A stretch of DNA of 64,000 nt, taken from positions 496,001 to 560,000 of the forward strand of contig CP073743.1 of the NCBI GenBank assembly GCA_024397935.1, in the 5' to 3' direction. Positions 7,476 to 14,765 of this stretch are shown one piece after another. Origin of the DNA: a bacterium SCSIO 12844. Its GTDB lineage: Bacteria > Pseudomonadota > Gammaproteobacteria > Francisellales > Francisellaceae. The notes beneath the pieces were generated by a model. The model did no database searches and was not told the origin of the DNA. It was given only the letters and a program-made list of their open reading frames with translations. The position numbers and the translations under genes are program-made. Each line of letters begins with the position of its first letter. Within the stretch, counting starts at the first letter, position 1.

Positions 7476-9215
7476 TTACTCCATTTTATAGCGTGTTTCA
7501 GCAAAGCGGTAGAGTCGTCGCCAGAATAAACGGTTAATTAAAGTTACCCAAAAGCACATAACAATAACACCAAGTGCAACTTCAGGCATATGGCCAAGCA
7601 TTGTATTATCAGTAATATAAGAACCAAGTCCTGTTGCGCTAAATTTTTGGTTATTCCAATCAATTACTTCAGCAACAATACTGGCATTCCAAGAGCCGCC
7701 AGCAGCAGTAATTGCGCCTGTGACATAAAATGGAAATACTGAAGGAATTAAATATTTACTCCATTTAGTCCAGCCAGATAACTGTAAGTTATGTGATGCA
7801 AGCTTTAATTCTTGTGGAATAGCTGAAGCGCCTGCAATAACATTAAATAAAATATACCATTGCGTTCCTAAAATCATTAAAGGTGCGCACCAGATTTGAA
7901 AGTTTAAGTGCCAGGCAAGTACAATAAGGGCAAATGGCCCGTATAATAAATTAGCAGGAAAAGCGGCTAAAATTTGAGCAATCGGTTGAATAGTTTGTGC
8001 TAATTTAGGGCGAGTACCAATCCAAATACCAATGGGTATCCAGATAAATGAGCATAAAATAATTAAGATGAAGACTCTAGCACCAGTATAAAAGCCAAGC
8101 ACAAAAACATGTAATGTTTCTTTAAAATCAATATTGGTATCAGCATAGACAAACTGCCAAATTAAATAAAAGAAAATAACGCCGCATAGGATCAGAGATA
8201 AATACCAAACAAATGCTGAGATAGAACTTGGCTTTGTAGCAGAAAATAAATGTGTTTTGCGCCTATGTGGGCGTTTTCTTAGTAATTTTAAATTAACAAT
8301 ATGATTGGCATAAATACCAAATGTATGGCTAAAGCGCTTCATCCAAGGTGCACGTTTCATGACATTTAAAAACCAAGAAGATTGATTTTGCTCTTGAATG
8401 TCAGTAACAACAAACTTTTCACTCCAGGCAACTAATGGTCTAAATAAAAGCTGATCGTATAATAAAATGACAATTAGCATGGCGATAAGTGCATAAAAAA
8501 TGGCATGGCCATTACCTTGATTGAGTGCCGTTTGAATATATGAGCCAATACCAGGTAACATCACTTCATGATGACCAACAGAGATTGCTTCTGAGGCAAC
8601 AACAAAAAACCATCCCCCTGACATAGACATCATGGCATTCCATAGTAGACCAGGCATTGAAAATGGTACTTCTAATTTCCAAAAACGTTGCCATGCTGAG
8701 AGTTTGTACATATCAGCTGCTTCATTTAACTCTTTTGGAATTGTTCTTAGAGACTGGTAAAAACTTAAGGTCATATTCCATACTTGTGACGTAAATACAG
8801 CGAAAATTGCAGCGCATTGTGGGCCTAAAAGTGAGCCTGGAAATAGGGCAACAAAAGCAACAATCAAAATAGAAAGATACCCAAGAATAGGCACAGATTG
8901 TAAGATATCAATAATCGGGATGATTACTTTACCAGCACGTGTGCTTTTTGCAGCAATCGCGCCAATAACAAAGCTAAAAATAAACGATAAAATTAAAGCA
9001 ATAAACATCCTTAGCACTGTCTCTAGTGCATAGCGGGGCAAATACCATGGACTTAAATGGATAGTCGGTAAATGGTCAAAGGAAAAACTACCACCAAGAT
9101 TAGAACCAGTCCATGCAAGTGCCAATAAAACACTAAAGACTAGAAATAATGCGAATAAATCCCATTTATTTGGTAGAAGCTGAGTTGCAGGTTGGTTAAA
9201 TAAGGTATCTCTCAT
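7476..9215 (-). CDS. ABC transporter permease, fused double BPD domain (NitT/TauT type)
   Basis: The 579-residue protein is a tandem fusion of two binding-protein-dependent permease domains, residues ~20-270 and ~330-575. Each has an EAA-type loop: EAADMYKLSAWQRFWKLEVP in the first half and QELKLASHNLQLSGWTKWSK in the second, which are the docking sites for the ATPase. Each half has five or six membrane helices, joined by a basic cytoplasmic linker (RKRPHRRK). The fusion means that one polypeptide plus an ATPase dimer could form the channel. Related fused systems are annotated as nitrate, sulfonate, taurine or bicarbonate importers by family resemblance only. Confidence 0.87.
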   Translation of the reverse strand: MRDTLFNQPATQLLPNKWDLFALFLVFSVLLALAWTGSNLGGSFSFDHLPTIHLSPWYLPRYALETVLRMFIALILSFIFSFVIGAIAAKSTRAGKVIIPIIDILQSVPILGYLSILIVAFVALFPGSLLGPQCAAIFAVFTSQVWNMTLSFYQSLRTIPKELNEAADMYKLSAWQRFWKLEVPFSMPGLLWNAMMSMSGGWFFVVASEAISVGHHEVMLPGIGSYIQTALNQGNGHAIFYALIAMLIVILLYDQLLFRPLVAWSEKFVVTDIQEQNQSSWFLNVMKRAPWMKRFSHTFGIYANHIVNLKLLRKRPHRRKTHLFSATKPSSISAFVWYLSLILCGVIFFYLIWQFVYADTNIDFKETLHVFVLGFYTGARVFILIILCSFIWIPIGIWIGTRPKLAQTIQPIAQILAAFPANLLYGPFALIVLAWHLNFQIWCAPLMILGTQWYILFNVIAGASAIPQELKLASHNLQLSGWTKWSKYLIPSVFPFYVTGAITAAGGSWNASIVAEVIDWNNQKFSATGLGSYITDNTMLGHMPEVALGVIVMCFWVTLINRLFWRRLYRFAETRYKME

Positions 9216-9301
9216 AGCACCAAACTCTTAAGCTGTTGAACTTTTAGAAGGGGTTGCGAGTGAGAATCTAACATTATTAGCAATTAAATGATAGAAGTTT
9301 T

Positions 9302-9331
9302 TTGGAAAAATATGCTTAATGTTGTTATCAT
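9302..9331 (+). promoter_or_regulatory. Possible sigma-70 promoter of the OmpA-like gene
   Basis: TTGGAA (9302-9307) and TATCAT (9326-9331) are separated by 18 bases and lie about 65 bases before the OmpA-like start codon. Both boxes depart modestly from consensus. This is pattern recognition only, in the 180-base divergent gap between the ABC permease and the porin gene. Confidence 0.4.
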
Positions 9332-9395
9332 AGCAAGAACAAATTAAGTTATTAATATAATTTATCAAGTTAAAAATTTAAAAAAGGAGTTTGCC

Positions 9396-10388
9396 ATGGC
9401 GCTTAAACGTAATCTATTAATTCTATCAGCAGCAGTTGCAACGGCACTAGCTACGTCATCTGCTTATGCAGATTTATATAACCGAGATCCAGGCTTTTAT
9501 TTTGAAGCTGCAATGGGTGGATGGATTGATGCTTCAACTGCCTATGACTCTTCTCCTGTCGGTTCAGTTAATGCTGGATATAATTTTAATAAGCAATTTG
9601 CGCTACAAATAGCGCCTTATGTAAGTGCAACAGCTAATGCCGTTGTTGGTGAAGGTATTTGGAATATCCCAACAAATAGTCGTTGGAATCCTTATCTTGC
9701 CGCTGGTGCAGGTTATATGCATATGGTGCATAGTGGCTTTGGGATGGATGCTGGTGGTGGTATTCGTTATCAAGTATCCAAAGACCTTGATTTAACATTA
9801 AATTATCGTTATATGCAGCTCTTTGATGGTGATTTGCATAATGGACAGGTTGTAACGTTAGGCATTAGAGTGCTTTTTGGTCAAGCTGGTGCAGCAACAA
9901 CTGCAGCTAGTGACCAAGTGGTTAAAGAACAGTATGCATTACCAGCTGGTGTCGATCGTTGTAGTGGTGATATGTCACAAGCAACTCGTCAATCAACTGG
10001 ATGTTATAGTGTATCAAGTGATCAAGTAACCATGCATTTAGATGTTAAATTTGCTTTTGATAAATCAATGCTAACACCAGGCAGTAAAATAGCAGTTACA
10101 CGCCTTGCAAGTTTTATGAAACAATACCCATCAACGAATGTTGTACTTTATGGTTATGCTAGTTGGGAAGGTAGAGGCTCAAAAGCTTATAATAAAAAGT
10201 TATCTTTAAGACGTGCAAATAGTGTTAAAAGTTATCTATATAGCCTAGGTGTCGATAATACAAGGATTAAAACGGTTGGTATGGGTATCTCAAGTCCAAT
10301 TGCTTCAAATAAAACAGAAGAAGGACGTGCATTAAACCGTCGTGTGGAAGCGGCAATTGATTTACCATTAAAACAAACTAGTAACTAA
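9396..10388 (+). CDS. OmpA-family outer membrane protein
   Basis: A 330-residue exported protein. The signal peptide is about residues 1-25, with cleavage after SSAYA. A short beta-barrel region (about 26-165) follows, rich in alternating aromatic and glycine residues, with strands such as YFEAAMGGWID and GIRYQVSKDLDLTLNYRYMQ. The C-terminal OmpA/MotB-like domain (about 215-325) includes LDVKFAFDKSMLTPGS, YGYASWEGRGSKAYNKKLS and the peptidoglycan-contact segment LSLRRANSV...NRRVEAAI. It should tie the outer membrane to the cell wall. The start follows AAGGAG. Its stop overlaps the next ATG by one base (TAATG), so it is coupled to the glycosyltransferase. Confidence 0.92.
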   Translation: MALKRNLLILSAAVATALATSSAYADLYNRDPGFYFEAAMGGWIDASTAYDSSPVGSVNAGYNFNKQFALQIAPYVSATANAVVGEGIWNIPTNSRWNPYLAAGAGYMHMVHSGFGMDAGGGIRYQVSKDLDLTLNYRYMQLFDGDLHNGQVVTLGIRVLFGQAGAATTAASDQVVKEQYALPAGVDRCSGDMSQATRQSTGCYSVSSDQVTMHLDVKFAFDKSMLTPGSKIAVTRLASFMKQYPSTNVVLYGYASWEGRGSKAYNKKLSLRRANSVKSYLYSLGVDNTRIKTVGMGISSPIASNKTEEGRALNRRVEAAIDLPLKQTSN

Positions 10389-11485
10389 TGAAAGAAATAA
10401 TAAAAGTCTTACATACCGAATGGGGTGATGGCTGGGGTGGTCAAGAAATGAGGACCATCAATGAGATGAAGGCTGTTGCCCAACAAGGTGTTAAAGTTTA
10501 CTTGGCTTGTACAGCGCATGCTAAAATTGGCCAGAAAGCTAAAGCTTTAGGCTTTGAAGTCTTTCATTTCCCGTTTAAAGGTAACTGGGATTATAAAACC
10601 TTATTTGGCCTTAAGAAATTAATCAAAGACTTAGAAATTGATATTGTTAACACACACTCTAGTAAAGATACAGTGGTCGGAGGCCTAGCTGCAAAATTAG
10701 CAGGTTGTAAATTTATCCGTACGCGTCATTTATCGATTCCTGTTAAAAAAACATCATTTATGAATAAAATGGCTGATCATGTTATCACAACTGGAGAAGC
10801 TGTTCGTCAAAATATGATTAGTTATAGTGGTTTAAAAGCAGATAAAGTAACTTCAGTTGCAACTGGTGTTGATGAAGGGCTATTTGACTCTAAGCGTTAT
10901 GACTCAAATAAAATGCGTGATCAATTTGCTATTAAAGAAGATGAAATTGCCATTGGTATTATTGCGGTATTAAGAAATGGCAAACGCCATGACTTATTTT
11001 TGCAAATGGGTAAATTACTTAAAGAAAAAGGCTTGAATGTTCGTTTAATGATTGCGGGTAGTGGTCCAGGAAAGGAACGAATAGAGGCGTTAGTTAAAGA
11101 TACTCAAATGTCAGATTATACAACGTTAACAGGCCATATTGATAAACCGCAAGAGCTATTAAGTGCTTTAGATTATTTTGTCCTAAGTTCTGATGCTGAA
11201 GGTGTACCACAATCAGTGATTCAAGCCTTAGCAATGAATAAAGCAACTTTAGCAACCGATGTTGGTAGTACAGCTGATTTATATCAAGGGGATAATTTTA
11301 TACTGGTACCAAAAGGTAATCCAGAGTATTGGGCGCAACAGCTTGAAGTCTTAATTATATATCCTGAAAAAAAACAACAATTAGAATCAAAAGCGCGAAA
11401 TTCGATATTAGCTGAGTTTTCAACTAAAGCAATGACAGATAAAGTATTAAGCATTTATCATCGAGTATTAGGCTATGATGATTAA
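10388..11485 (+). CDS. Glycosyltransferase family 4
   Basis: The 365-residue protein has a GT-B fold of the GT4 class. The N-terminal acceptor-binding half begins with HTEWGDGWGGQEMRT, a glycine-rich loop seen in lipopolysaccharide glycosyltransferases, and ADHVITTGEAV precedes the hinge. The donor-binding half has IGIIAVLRNGKRHDLF, LMIAGSGPGKERIEAL and DAEGVPQSVIQALAM. The usual EX7E motif reads EX7Q here, a change I recall in other lipopolysaccharide-type GT4 enzymes. It is probably cytoplasmic and membrane-associated, adding a sugar to an envelope glycan. It overlaps the deacetylase gene by 11 bases and starts inside the ompA stop. Confidence 0.88.
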   Translation: MKEIIKVLHTEWGDGWGGQEMRTINEMKAVAQQGVKVYLACTAHAKIGQKAKALGFEVFHFPFKGNWDYKTLFGLKKLIKDLEIDIVNTHSSKDTVVGGLAAKLAGCKFIRTRHLSIPVKKTSFMNKMADHVITTGEAVRQNMISYSGLKADKVTSVATGVDEGLFDSKRYDSNKMRDQFAIKEDEIAIGIIAVLRNGKRHDLFLQMGKLLKEKGLNVRLMIAGSGPGKERIEALVKDTQMSDYTTLTGHIDKPQELLSALDYFVLSSDAEGVPQSVIQALAMNKATLATDVGSTADLYQGDNFILVPKGNPEYWAQQLEVLIIYPEKKQQLESKARNSILAEFSTKAMTDKVLSIYHRVLGYDD

Positions 11486-12257
11486 TCCTTTTAAGCGATC
11501 AGTGCCAGTTTTAATGTATCATCATGTACTAGAGCAATCAGGTTTTATTTGTTCATCAATTGAAGAATTTGATCAACAAATGGCTTATTTGGTTGCTAAC
11601 AAATATAAGACATTAACCATTGATGAGTTTTATCAATATAAAAAGGGAAAGCTTAAGTTACCTAAAAAAAGTGTGCTTATTACTTTTGATGATGGTTGGC
11701 GCAATAATTTTGTTTATGCTTATCCGATTTTAAAAAAATATGGCCTAAAAGCAACCCTTTTTGTTGTCACTGGTTGGATTGAGGCAGCATCAAATAGTAA
11801 TGATGCGCCATTTCAAGCTGTTCAACATAAGGAATGTAAGAAAAAAGCACCAACTCATCCGCGAGAAGTTCTATGTAACTGGGATGAGCTTAAGAAAATG
11901 GCTGATGTATTTGACATTCAAGCGCATACCCATACGCATCGGGATGATTATTTTGGCACACTTGATTGGCAGAAAGATATTATTTTAAGTAGAGAGTTAT
12001 TGAAACAACGTTTGAATATTGATTCAAAACACCTTTGTTGGCCACGTGGTAATTATGATATAGAGACCATAAAATTAGCCAAAGATGCAGGGTTTGAAGT
12101 TTTATATACAACTGAACGTGGTATCAATTTAGCGGATAATCAGCTTGATTATATTAAACGTATTGCCGTTAAAAAAGATGCCCGTTGGTTAAGGAAAACA
12201 TTAAAGCTATTTTCTAGCTCCCTAATGGGAAGTATTTATGCCAAACTTAAAGCATAG
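11475..12257 (+). CDS. NodB-type polysaccharide deacetylase family protein
   Basis: A 260-residue carbohydrate esterase family 4 protein. VPVLMYHHV opens the domain, LITFDDGWRNNF supplies the paired aspartates (catalytic base and metal ligand), and AHTHTHRDDYF supplies the histidines that bind the metal. CWPRGNYD and the C-terminal strand of the barrel follow. There is no signal peptide or membrane segment, so it may act on a lipid-linked sugar in the cytoplasm rather than on finished wall glycan. It overlaps the GT4 gene, implying one transcript with the OmpA-like gene. ATG at 11475 or 11478 could be the start. The substrate is not deducible from sequence. Confidence 0.87.
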   Translation: MMINPFKRSVPVLMYHHVLEQSGFICSSIEEFDQQMAYLVANKYKTLTIDEFYQYKKGKLKLPKKSVLITFDDGWRNNFVYAYPILKKYGLKATLFVVTGWIEAASNSNDAPFQAVQHKECKKKAPTHPREVLCNWDELKKMADVFDIQAHTHTHRDDYFGTLDWQKDIILSRELLKQRLNIDSKHLCWPRGNYDIETIKLAKDAGFEVLYTTERGINLADNQLDYIKRIAVKKDARWLRKTLKLFSSSLMGSIYAKLKA

Positions 12258-12293
12258 TTTTATTATGCCTCTTAATAAATCTCCAAGATATAT

Positions 12294-12322
12294 TTGACCT
12301 TATTATTGATGCTGACTAAAGT
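12294..12322 (+). promoter_or_regulatory. Possible sigma-70 promoter of gmk
   Basis: TTGACC (12294-12299), 17 bases, then TAAAGT (12317-12322), placed about 45 bases before the gmk start. The -35 box is one base from consensus and the spacing is ideal; the -10 box is weaker. Confidence 0.5.
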
Positions 12323-12367
12323 AGTAGTCATATTAAAAATTAAATAAAATAAAAAGGTATTTTACAA

Positions 12368-12985
12368 TTGAATACTCGAGAGGGACTTATTTTTGTCATT
12401 TCAGCACCTTCTGGTGCAGGTAAGACTTCCTTAGTTAAATCATTATTAGAAGATATAGAAAGCATTGATGTTTGTATTTCGCACACAACTCGAGAACCAA
12501 GAGAGGGTGAAAAACAAAGTGAGGCTTATTATTTTGTTAATAAAGAAGAGTTTGAATTTTTAGTTAATGAAAACGCATTTATTGAACATGCAAAAGTTTT
12601 TGATCATTATTATGGTACATCAAACGCTGAAATTACTCGAATCACATCTTTAGGAGATGATGTGATACTTGAAATTGATTGGCAAGGTGCAAAACAGATA
12701 CTCAAGCGTTTCCCAGGGAAGGCTGTCAGCATCTTTATACTGCCCCCATCAATTGATGCATTAAAAGAGCGCTTAGAAAAGCGTGGCAAAGATAGCGATG
12801 AAACTATTCAAAAACGTCTTGAAAAAGCCAAATGGGAAATCAAAGAATATCACCATTATGATTATATATTAATTAATGATGACTTTAATCAAACATTAAT
12901 AGATTTGATCTCAATTATTAAAGGCGAGCGTGTTAAACATCAGCATGACCAAATGGTAGAATTTATTCAAAATCAATTACTTTAG
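12368..12985 (+). CDS. gmk: Guanylate kinase
   Basis: The 205-residue enzyme phosphorylates GMP to GDP. The P-loop SAPSGAGKTSLV is at the N-terminus, ISHTTREPREGEKQSEAYYF binds the GMP, and VILEIDWQGAKQI is the Walker B-like strand. The length matches the family. The start is a TTG at 12368, with AAAGGT about nine bases upstream; no ATG is available near the P-loop. It appears to have its own promoter after the envelope-glycan operon. In many proteobacteria gmk precedes rpoZ and spoT; here spoT is about 13 kb away in the other direction and rpoZ is not in the window. Confidence 0.96.
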   Translation: MNTREGLIFVISAPSGAGKTSLVKSLLEDIESIDVCISHTTREPREGEKQSEAYYFVNKEEFEFLVNENAFIEHAKVFDHYYGTSNAEITRITSLGDDVILEIDWQGAKQILKRFPGKAVSIFILPPSIDALKERLEKRGKDSDETIQKRLEKAKWEIKEYHHYDYILINDDFNQTLIDLISIIKGERVKHQHDQMVEFIQNQLL

Positions 12986-13051
12986 TAATCTCATTGGTAT
13001 TATTTTTTTTTTCAAGCATAATTAATAACTATTGGTTAAGTAATTAATGAA

Positions 13052-14269
13052 ATGACCGGTATTTTTATTATGAATCATTTAAATTTTCAAACTAATGATA
13101 AGATAAAGCCTTATGGTGATGAGCATTATTTAAAAAAAGAGTTATATCAATTAGTTCAGGATGATATTAATGTATTTGAGTTTTTGCAAAATAATTTGTT
13201 AGATGGGCTTTGGTATTGGGACTTAGAGCGACCTGAACATGAATGGATGAGTCGAGGGTTTTGGGAGCTTTTTGGTTATGATCCAGAGACAAAAGAACAT
13301 TTAGTTAATGAGTGGCATGACTTGATTTTTAAAGAAGATTTAGAGATAGCAGTAGAAAACTTTAATAAACATTGTAAAAATGAACAGCATGCATATGACC
13401 AGGTTGTACGTTACCGTCATAAAAATGGTAAAACCATTTGGGTGCGTTGTAGAGGGCTAGCAATTCGAAATGCTCAAGGAAAACCTGTACGTTTACTTGG
13501 TGTTCATACAGATTTAACTAAACAGAAAGAAGACGAAGCTAAGATACAACAATATGCAAATGAGCTTGAAAAATCAAATCAAGCATTAGAAGAGTTTGCC
13601 TATATTGTTTCCCATGATTTAAAACAACCATTAAGAGGGATTAACAATTACACGGATTTTTTGATGGAAGATTATTTTGATCAGTTAGATGAAGTAGGTA
13701 AAAAGCAGCTTAAAACACTTAAGCAACTAAGTGAGCATATGTCAGAATTAATTGATAAAATATTATATTTTTCACGTGTTGGGCGTGTTGATTTATCAAT
13801 CGTGCAAAATGATCTTAATGAAGTAGTTAATGAAAAATTGTTTTTGTTGGAAAATTTTTTAGAGGAAAATCAAGCTGAGGTTAAATTTGTAAAAAACTTG
13901 CCAAGCATAAAATGTGATGCTGTGAAAATTGGTGAAGTATTTCATAATTTGATTACTAATGCGGTTAAGTATAATGATAAGTCACCAAAGCTGGTGGAAA
14001 TTGACTACTTAGAAACAAAAACACACATTCAGTTTTCTGTTAAAGACAATGGTATTGGTATTGATCAAAAGCATTTTGATAAAATTTTTAAAATGTTCGG
14101 TCGTTTGCATGGGCAGAAAGAATATGGCGGTGGCAGTGGGGCAGGTTTAAGCATTGTTAAAAGAATTGTTGAGCGCCACAATGGTAAAGTGTGGCTTGAA
14201 TCTCTTATAAACCAAGGTACAGTTGTATATTTTACAGTCAATAAAACTTATGGTGAGCAAACTAATTAG
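13052..14269 (+). CDS. PAS-domain sensor histidine kinase (phytochrome-like, soluble)
   Basis: A 405-residue kinase without membrane segments. One PAS domain (about 45-158) contains WMSRGFWELFGYDPETKEHL and ends with the PAC motif VRLLGVHTDLTKQKEDEA. A HisKA domain of the bacteriophytochrome-like type follows, with the phosphoacceptor His188 in YIVSHDLKQPLRGINNY. The HATPase domain has the N-box FHNLITNAVKYND, G1 DNGIGI and G2 GGGSGAGLSI. It signals to a partner, most likely the single-domain receiver ten bases downstream. The start is uncertain: ATG 13052 or ATG 13070. Its kinase core closely resembles that of the membrane kinase at 14766, suggesting duplication. Confidence 0.9.
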   Translation: MTGIFIMNHLNFQTNDKIKPYGDEHYLKKELYQLVQDDINVFEFLQNNLLDGLWYWDLERPEHEWMSRGFWELFGYDPETKEHLVNEWHDLIFKEDLEIAVENFNKHCKNEQHAYDQVVRYRHKNGKTIWVRCRGLAIRNAQGKPVRLLGVHTDLTKQKEDEAKIQQYANELEKSNQALEEFAYIVSHDLKQPLRGINNYTDFLMEDYFDQLDEVGKKQLKTLKQLSEHMSELIDKILYFSRVGRVDLSIVQNDLNEVVNEKLFLLENFLEENQAEVKFVKNLPSIKCDAVKIGEVFHNLITNAVKYNDKSPKLVEIDYLETKTHIQFSVKDNGIGIDQKHFDKIFKMFGRLHGQKEYGGGSGAGLSIVKRIVERHNGKVWLESLINQGTVVYFTVNKTYGEQTN

Positions 14270-14279
14270 GAGCTAAATA

Positions 14280-14723
14280 ATGAATCGATCAACTGCAAAG
14301 ATATTAGTAATTGAAGATAGCGATGAAGATTTTTATGCAACCGATCGTGCATTTAAAAAATCAGGTATTGCAAATCCTTTGGTTCGTTGCTGTGATGGGG
14401 AAGATGCCTTAGAGTATTTAAATAAAACGGGTCGTTATAGTGAAAGCAAAGATGAACAATTACCGAATGTGATTTTATTAGATCTTAATTTACCTCGTCT
14501 AGATGGGCGAGAGTTTCTAACCCATATTAAAAGTGATATTCACTTTAAAAAGATTCCAGTGATTGTACTAACAACATCCAATGATGAAAAAGATATTGAA
14601 CATTGCTATGCCCATGGTGCCAATAGCTATATACAAAAACCAGTAGATTTACAAAGATTTATAGAGTCAATTCAACGCTTAAAAAACTATTGGTTTGAAA
14701 TTGTTGTTTTGCCGAATTTATAA
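14280..14723 (+). CDS. Single-domain response regulator (Rcp1-like)
   Basis: The 147-residue protein is one receiver domain with no output domain. It has the acidic pair in VIEDSDED, the phosphoacceptor Asp68 in VILLDLNLPRLDG, the conserved Thr in VLTTSNDEKD and the Lys in IQKPVD. The inserted loop before the phosphorylation strand and the LDLNLPRLDG wording match Rcp1-type regulators that partner phytochrome-like kinases. It follows the soluble PAS kinase by ten bases and precedes the membrane kinase by 42, so it probably shuttles phosphate between kinases or acts by protein contact. The start follows AGGAG. Confidence 0.93.
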   Translation: MNRSTAKILVIEDSDEDFYATDRAFKKSGIANPLVRCCDGEDALEYLNKTGRYSESKDEQLPNVILLDLNLPRLDGREFLTHIKSDIHFKKIPVIVLTTSNDEKDIEHCYAHGANSYIQKPVDLQRFIESIQRLKNYWFEIVVLPNL

Positions 14724-14765
14724 TGTAAAAAATACAGATTCATTAATGGTTCAGGGACAGACAAT

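Noticed and set aside
11761-11988. 75-codon plus-strand frame inside the deacetylase gene
   Set aside because: It is a second frame within the NodB domain, without a ribosome site.
12986-13012. Possible terminator after gmk (run of ten T at 13003-13012)
   Set aside because: Only a weak four- to six-base AT stem precedes the T run, so I do not claim a terminator.
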